Assembly (NCBI GenBank): GCA_902783305.1
Contig: CACZQU010000519.1
Span: forward strand, 1 to 8,587
DNA from: an uncultured Lachnospiraceae bacterium
Lineage (GTDB): Bacteria > Bacillota > Clostridia > Lachnospirales > Lachnospiraceae
Direction of reading: 5' to 3'
Length of the DNA stretch: 8,587 nt
Each line of letters begins with the position of its first letter. The first letter of the stretch is position 1. This document shows, piece after piece, positions 4,494-8,587 of this stretch. The position numbers and the translations under genes were made by a program. Below the pieces are notes generated by a model. It saw only the letters and a program-made list of their open reading frames with translations, did no database searches and was not told the DNA's origin.

Positions 4494-5999
4494 ATGAATA
4501 TACGATTCAGATGGAAAAAGAAAGGGCTGATTGGGCTGATTGCTGTTTCAGCTGCGATGGTTCTTGGCGGCTGCGAGATGGGAGGACTCAGGCTGCGCTT
4601 TTTCCCGACACCGACTCCGTCCGCGTCCGAAGAAACGCTTGCGCAGCAGACGGTTCTTCCGGAGGATACCGTTGAGGCGCAGGACAGTCAGACTGCGGCG
4701 GCACAGGACGCTCAGACAGCCGGGGCGCCGGACAGCCAGGCCGCTCAGACAACCGGGGCGCCGGACTCAGGGGCCGCGGAGAATCCGGATTCCGCATCGG
4801 AAAAGGAGGCTAAAAGAGCGCTGCTTGCTGCCAGGAAATATGCGGCTCAGTATAATTACAATAAAGCCATCCGAAGACTGAAAAAGGTGGAAGGATACGA
4901 GGAGAATGAGAAAATCATGGCGGCGATCGCCGATTACCGTGCGCGTAAAGCCGCGTGCGTGGAATATCCTCTGGATCAGATCACCCATGTCTTTTTCCAC
5001 ACGCTGGTTGTAGATCCGTCAAAAGCCTTTGACGGCGACTATCAGGCGGATGGATACAACCAGATGATGACGACGGTCAGTGAATTTGAGAAGATGATCC
5101 AGATCATGTATGACAGGGGGTATGTCCTTGTCAGCCCTCATGATATGGCGGTGGTCGGCGAAGACGGGAAGATGAAGCCGGGCCGGATCCTGGTTCCGGA
5201 GGGGAAGATCCCCTTTGTCCTGTCGGAGGACGATGTCAGCTACTATCATTACATGGATGGAGACGGCTTTGCGACAAAGCTGGTTCTCGACGGGGACGGG
5301 AAAGTCAAATGCGAATATATCGATGGCGACGGCAATGTCCTCATCGGGAACTATGATGTCGTGCCGATTCTGGATGAGTTTATCGCCGGACATCCGGATT
5401 TCTCCTATCACGGGAGAAAGGGCATCCTTGCGATGACCGGATACAACGGGGTTCTCGGCTACCGGACCGATTCCGCATACCAGACCGGGGTAGACCTGGA
5501 CGACAATCAGAGAGAATTTCTCGAAAACCATCCGGATTTTGATTTTGACCAGGAGTGCCGCCAGGCGAAGGAGGTAGCTGACGCGATGAAAAAGACCGGC
5601 TGGGAGTTTGCCAGCCACACCTGGGGACATCGCAATGCCACCACCTCTACCGCCCAGGAGCTGCAGACGGATAATGAACGCTGGGTACAGACAGTGGCTC
5701 CGATTCTGGGAAGCACAGACATGGTAATTTTTGCTTTTGGGGCAGATATCGGCAACTGGGAGGAATATACCTATGACAATCCCAAGTTTGCTTATTTCAA
5801 AAATGCAGGGTACAATTATTTCTGCAATGTGGATTCCAGTCAGTACTGGGTGCAGATCACGGAGAACTATTTCCGGCAGGGAAGGAGAAATCTCGACGGA
5901 TACCGTATGTATCATTTCCCGGAAATGCTCTCTGATCTGTTTGACGTAAAAGAAGTCTGGGACGATTCCAGACCGGTTCCGGTTCCGACGATGGGCTGA
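4494..5999 (+). CDS. NodB-like polysaccharide deacetylase lipoprotein
   Basis: This 501-residue exported protein begins with a basic segment, a hydrophobic helix and a lipobox, LGGC with Cys27, so it should be lipid-anchored outside the membrane. Residues 39-103 are a Pro/Thr/Ala/Gln/Asp linker with a short duplication. Residues 104-158 form a charged, helical stretch. The catalytic part starts near 160 (ITHVFFHTLVVDPSKAFD). The usual NodB motif TFDDG is altered to LSEDDVSYY, with Asp246 and Asp247 the likely base and metal ligand. The second motif, SHTWGH (His375, His379), supplies the metal-binding histidines. Between them lies an insert with three DGDG units. The C-terminal half (FCNVDSSQYWVQ, RQGRRNLDGYRMY) looks conserved in related Lachnospiraceae proteins as I remember them. 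It probably removes acyl groups from a surface glycan; the substrate is unknown. An AAAGGGG ribosome site precedes the ATG. Confidence 0.88.
   Translation: MNIRFRWKKKGLIGLIAVSAAMVLGGCEMGGLRLRFFPTPTPSASEETLAQQTVLPEDTVEAQDSQTAAAQDAQTAGAPDSQAAQTTGAPDSGAAENPDSASEKEAKRALLAARKYAAQYNYNKAIRRLKKVEGYEENEKIMAAIADYRARKAACVEYPLDQITHVFFHTLVVDPSKAFDGDYQADGYNQMMTTVSEFEKMIQIMYDRGYVLVSPHDMAVVGEDGKMKPGRILVPEGKIPFVLSEDDVSYYHYMDGDGFATKLVLDGDGKVKCEYIDGDGNVLIGNYDVVPILDEFIAGHPDFSYHGRKGILAMTGYNGVLGYRTDSAYQTGVDLDDNQREFLENHPDFDFDQECRQAKEVADAMKKTGWEFASHTWGHRNATTSTAQELQTDNERWVQTVAPILGSTDMVIFAFGADIGNWEEYTYDNPKFAYFKNAGYNYFCNVDSSQYWVQITENYFRQGRRNLDGYRMYHFPEMLSDLFDVKEVWDDSRPVPVPTMG
4710..4766 (+). repeat. Coding tandem duplication in the lipoprotein linker
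   Basis: The 24 bases 4710-4733 recur at 4743-4766 with one substitution, a 33-base period in frame. They encode AQTAGAPDSQA and AQTTGAPDSGA in the surface linker. Further degenerate DSQTA/DAQTA units precede them. This is typical of linker expansion by slippage. Confidence 0.8.
5253..5351 (+). repeat. Three 11-residue DGDG units inside the deacetylase
   Basis: Residues 254-286 of the lipoprotein read as three consecutive 11-residue units starting MDGDG, LDGDG and IDGDG. The DNA copies are well diverged, so the periodicity is held at protein level. It follows directly after the first metal-binding motif and probably forms beta-hairpins. Calcium binding is possible but not shown, since no full EF-hand or dockerin loop is present. 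Confidence 0.6.
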
Positions 6000-6004
6000 G
6001 GCCG

Positions 6005-6029
6005 GCGCCTTACGCTTGAAACAAGGTGC
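6005..6029 (+). other. Weak hairpin between the two lipoprotein genes
   Basis: GCGCCTT (6005-6011) pairs with AAGGTGC (6023-6029) with one G-U. A run of five Ts begins at 6036, after a 6-base gap. The short stem and the gap before the Ts suggest at most partial termination. It may lower expression of the downstream genes relative to the first. Confidence 0.35.
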
Positions 6030-6062
6030 GGAATCTTTTTGAAGGAGGGATAGAAGCTGGAA

Positions 6063-7169
6063 ATGAAAAAAATAAGCTGGATGCTGGTGCTTGCTGTAAT
6101 CGGTCTGTCCGGATGCAGCATGCCCTTCGGGGAAGGGGAAAAGCTTCCCTCGGTTCTGCCGGCCGCCGAGGCTGACGGAGGAGTTACAGGTAATGCTTCA
6201 GCAAATTCAGGACAAGGTGCGCCGAGACTGGTTTCGGCAGACAGGATTTCTTCCGTGATCGAAATCGGCCCATATGAAAATCTTATTCCCGAGTCCATGG
6301 AGGTTACAGACGAGATGGTCGGGGAACGGATCCAGAGCGAGCTGGTTAAGGACAGTACATACCTGCGAAACGGATCGGATACGATTGAAGAGGGAGATAC
6401 CGTTGTCATCAATTATGTGGGGACAGTGAATTATAATACCTTTGACGGAAGCGTGGCAAACAACTATGCCCTCCTGGTGGGAAGCGGTGAGATGGCAGAG
6501 GGGTTTGAGGACGCTCTTGTGGGGATGACGCCCGGTCAGACTAAGGCTTTTACGATAACGTATCCGGAGGATGCTCCGGATGCGGAGCTTCAGGGGGCAC
6601 AGGTGGATTATCGTGTCACTGTACAGTCCGCGTCGAGACCTGCGGCGTTTGACGATGAATGGGCGCAGGAGAAGGGCTTTGACAGCGCACAGGCTTATCG
6701 GGAAGAGATCCGGAAGGAACTGGAGGAGGAAGCAAGGAGCGATGACGCGCGTCGGGAACAGCTGTGGCAGCAGATCGTGAAAAGCTCCAGGGTGCTTGAG
6801 TATCCGCCGGAGGATCTTGAAGCGGCAAAGGAAAACTATTACAATCTGGTCAGGAGCTATGCGCAGCAGGCTCAGATGGATCTGGAGGCATTTGCCTTAT
6901 CCCAGGGGATGACCATGGAGCAGCTTGAAGAGCAGGCACAGACATATGCCAGAGCTAAGGTCAAGCAGAACCTGATTGTCCAGGGAATCATGGACCAGGA
7001 AGGAATGAGTCTTGGCGACGAGGAGAGTCTGAGGATCTATGAAGCTCTGGCAAAGGAGCAGGGGCTGGAAGACCCGGAGCAGCTCAGGAAGCGATTCGGC
7101 GAACAGGAGATTAACGAAACGGTTGGCCTCAACCGGGTTCTGGATTTTGTGATGCAAGGGCGCGGGTAA
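6063..7169 (+). CDS. FKBP/trigger-factor-like peptidyl-prolyl isomerase lipoprotein
   Basis: This 368-residue protein has a short signal peptide with lipobox LSGC (Cys18), so it is predicted to be a lipid-anchored foldase on the outer face of the membrane. After a flexible linker (19-60), residues about 111-190 form an FKBP-type domain as found in trigger factor: GDTVVINYVGTV, then LVGSGEMAEGFEDALVGMTPGQ (key Gly-Phe-Glu at 147-149), FTITYPEDAP and VDYRVTVQ. The remainder (about 195-368) is charged and helical and resembles the C-terminal chaperone arms of trigger factor (DDEWAQEKGF, then the helices around YAQQAQMDLEAFALSQGMT). The ribosome-binding trigger-factor N-domain is absent. The ATG at 6063 is the only start that keeps a proper signal peptide. 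Its best Shine-Dalgarno, GGAGGG, is a long 13 bases away. It lies 63 bases after the first deacetylase and probably shares its operon. Confidence 0.87.
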   Translation: MKKISWMLVLAVIGLSGCSMPFGEGEKLPSVLPAAEADGGVTGNASANSGQGAPRLVSADRISSVIEIGPYENLIPESMEVTDEMVGERIQSELVKDSTYLRNGSDTIEEGDTVVINYVGTVNYNTFDGSVANNYALLVGSGEMAEGFEDALVGMTPGQTKAFTITYPEDAPDAELQGAQVDYRVTVQSASRPAAFDDEWAQEKGFDSAQAYREEIRKELEEEARSDDARREQLWQQIVKSSRVLEYPPEDLEAAKENYYNLVRSYAQQAQMDLEAFALSQGMTMEQLEEQAQTYARAKVKQNLIVQGIMDQEGMSLGDEESLRIYEALAKEQGLEDPEQLRKRFGEQEINETVGLNRVLDFVMQGRG

Positions 7170-7241
7170 GACTTTGGATCTGCGCGATCAATGTCCGGGA
7201 GCGTTTTGCTTACCACCCGGAATAGAAGGGAAATTGGGAGA

Positions 7242-8587
7242 ATGGATAAAAACGTACTGCGTGAACGCCAGCGCAGGAAACAGCAGCAGCTTCGCCGCAG
7301 GGCAATGATTCAGAAACTGGCAGCCGGGGTGGTTTGCTTACTGATTCTCATCGCGTTTGTCAGGCTGGTTATCCTGCCGGTGGGAAACCGGCTTTTCTCA
7401 GGAGGAAAAAAGAAGGAAGACGAAGAAATTGTGACGACTCAGGCGGCGGATCCCGTTGATCCGAATGCTGCGGTCCGCAAGCCCTTGAAGGGAATCGGGG
7501 ATCTGGAAAAGATTCTGGCCAGAACGCCTGGATGGCATACGGATTCAGGAGGCAGATGGTATCAGAATCCGGACGGTACCTATTACAGCGCGGGTTTCCA
7601 GAGTGTGGACGGCGTCCAGTACTATTTTCAGGAGGATGGGCACGCGGCGACCGGCTGGGTGACGGTAGGCGCCGTGGATTATTTTTTCAACGATGATGGC
7701 TCTTACAATCCGGACAAGGTCCGCCCCATGCTCTGTCTGACCTTTGACGACGGACCGGGGCAGTATACTTCCCGGCTTCTGGACTGTCTGGAGGAAAACG
7801 GAGCTCACGCGACATTCTTTATGCTGGGAGAGCTGATCGGGTACTATCCGGAAGAGGTCAACCGGATGCTGGAGATTGGATGTGAGCTGGGCAACCATTC
7901 CTATGACCATTCCCAGCTGACAAGCATGAGCATAGACGATGCGGTAAAGCAGTTTGATATTACGGATCAGGAGCTGATGAAGGTCTGCGGCAAAAAAGCG
8001 ACTGTGGCCAGAGCACCGTATGGAGCCTATACGGATGAAATTATCGAGGCTGTGGGAAAACCGTTTTTTATGTGGTCTCTGGATTCCCTCGACTGGAGCT
8101 ATAAGGATGTCAATCTGGATTATAATGAGATCATGAATGGGGATCTGACCGACGGAACCATCATTCTCATGCATGACATCCATGAACCCAGTGTAGAGTG
8201 CGCCTGTCTGATCATCCCGGAACTGATTAACATGGGATATCGGCTGGTGACGGTCAGCGAGATGGCAGAAGCAAAGAACGTGGTACTCCAGGATGCGTCA
8301 TATTCGGATTTCTGGAAGGATTCCCTGGAAAGCGGAGTGGTTCCCGGTTATCAGGGGAGGCGGTTTGAAGATACTACCTATTCTGTCGGTGGTGATGAGG
8401 GCGAAACCGACGATACCGATGAATCCGGATCCTCTGAGGAGGACAATTTCAGTGACGGCTCTGAAGAGGGCAGTTTCAGTGACGGCTCTGAGGAGGATGC
8501 TTTCGGCGACGGCTCAGGAGAAGAGAACAGCAGTTCCCAGGAAGAGGACAGCAGCTCCGGGGAGAGTGGTGAAGAAGACAGCTATGA
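7242..8587 (+). CDS. Membrane-anchored peptidoglycan-type deacetylase with wall-binding repeats (3' partial)
   Basis: This open frame of 448 codons runs off the right edge with no stop. A strongly basic N-terminus (RERQRRKQQQLRRR) precedes one membrane helix (about 26-46), a type II anchor. Residues 97-153 resemble choline/cell-wall-binding repeats (GGRWYQNPDGTYYSAG, GVQYYFQEDGHAATGW). A complete NodB deacetylase domain follows with all five motifs: TFDDG (Asp169, Asp170), HSYDH (His219, His223), RAPYG (257-261), DSLDW (281-285) and LMHDIH (His311). This set is typical of peptidoglycan or chitooligosaccharide N-deacetylases of the PgdA kind, which confer lysozyme resistance; the substrate here is inferred. 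After about residue 385 comes a Glu/Asp/Ser-rich tail with tandem repeats, still continuing at the edge. The ATG at 7242 has GAAGGG 11 bases upstream. The gap from the foldase gene is 72 bases, consistent with one operon. Confidence 0.93.
   Translation, partial: MDKNVLRERQRRKQQQLRRRAMIQKLAAGVVCLLILIAFVRLVILPVGNRLFSGGKKKEDEEIVTTQAADPVDPNAAVRKPLKGIGDLEKILARTPGWHTDSGGRWYQNPDGTYYSAGFQSVDGVQYYFQEDGHAATGWVTVGAVDYFFNDDGSYNPDKVRPMLCLTFDDGPGQYTSRLLDCLEENGAHATFFMLGELIGYYPEEVNRMLEIGCELGNHSYDHSQLTSMSIDDAVKQFDITDQELMKVCGKKATVARAPYGAYTDEIIEAVGKPFFMWSLDSLDWSYKDVNLDYNEIMNGDLTDGTIILMHDIHEPSVECACLIIPELINMGYRLVTVSEMAEAKNVVLQDASYSDFWKDSLESGVVPGYQGRRFEDTTYSVGGDEGETDDTDESGSSEEDNFSDGSEEGSFSDGSEEDAFGDGSGEENSSSQEEDSSSGESGEEDSY
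8436..8516 (+). repeat. 27-base coding tandem repeat in acidic tail
   Basis: Three in-frame 27-base units encode EEDNFSDGS, EEGSFSDGS and EEDAFGDGS (residues 399-425 of the deacetylase). The first two units are the most alike at DNA level. They lead into a further Ser/Glu-rich stretch that reaches the window edge. Confidence 0.85.

Noticed and set aside
5253..5351. EF-hand or dockerin calcium-binding loops
   Set aside because: The DGDG units repeat every 11 residues but lack the 12-residue DxDxDG-x-I-x-x-x-E/D pattern, so only a generic acidic insert is supported.
5019..5915. 298-codon open frame on the minus strand
   Set aside because: Antisense to the NodB-like lipoprotein, with no recognisable domain or ribosome site.
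7170..7241. Terminator between the foldase gene and the last deacetylase
   Set aside because: Only a 5-bp CCGGG/CCCGG stem with a long loop is present and no T-run follows, so readthrough is expected.
7545..8183. 212-codon minus-strand frame
   Set aside because: Antisense to the complete set of NodB motifs of the right-hand deacetylase.

Overview
The window looks like a chromosomal segment of a gut-type Clostridia bacterium, most likely Lachnospiraceae (Bacillota), with moderately high GC. The evidence is a stand-alone methionine synthase reactivation protein, a murI-DUF1934 gene pair, a family of extracellular NodB-type lipoproteins, AGGAGG-type ribosome binding sites and sigma-A type promoters. 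The taxonomic call comes from protein style, not from a database search. No tRNA, rRNA, CRISPR array, transposase or phage gene is visible.

Layout from left to right. (a) 172-870, minus strand: a free-standing MetH activation (SAM-binding) domain protein. Its 3' end runs into copy 1 of a structured dispersed repeat (106-173). (b) 871-1194: a divergent intergenic region with two palindromes, one small (979-999) and one large (1051-1127), plus a near-consensus promoter for the next operon. (c) 1195-2458, plus strand: murI (glutamate racemase, which makes D-Glu for peptidoglycan) and a DUF1934 beta-barrel protein. (d) 2504-2558: a strong terminator hairpin shared by the two converging operons. 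(e) 4164 down to 2569, minus strand: ispE (MEP isoprenoid pathway kinase) followed by a small membrane-anchored protein with a Ser/Lys/Arg-rich tail. (f) 4165-4493: a divergent regulatory region with back-to-back promoters and copy 2 of the dispersed repeat, which falls inside the predicted ispE leader. (g) 4494-8587, plus strand: an envelope cluster. It holds a NodB-like polysaccharide deacetylase lipoprotein, an FKBP/trigger-factor-like lipoprotein, and a membrane-anchored deacetylase with cell-wall-binding-type repeats. The last gene runs off the right edge.

Functionally the window is dominated by the cell envelope. MurI supplies D-glutamate. IspE feeds isoprenoid synthesis, including the undecaprenyl carrier of wall precursors. 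The right-hand cluster places two carbohydrate deacetylases around an extracytoplasmic foldase-like lipoprotein. I do not see an overtly new defence or mobile system. The most notable items are the dispersed structured repeat, whose two copies show a compensatory base-pair change; the large palindrome beside the murI promoter; and the deacetylase-foldase-deacetylase gene order.
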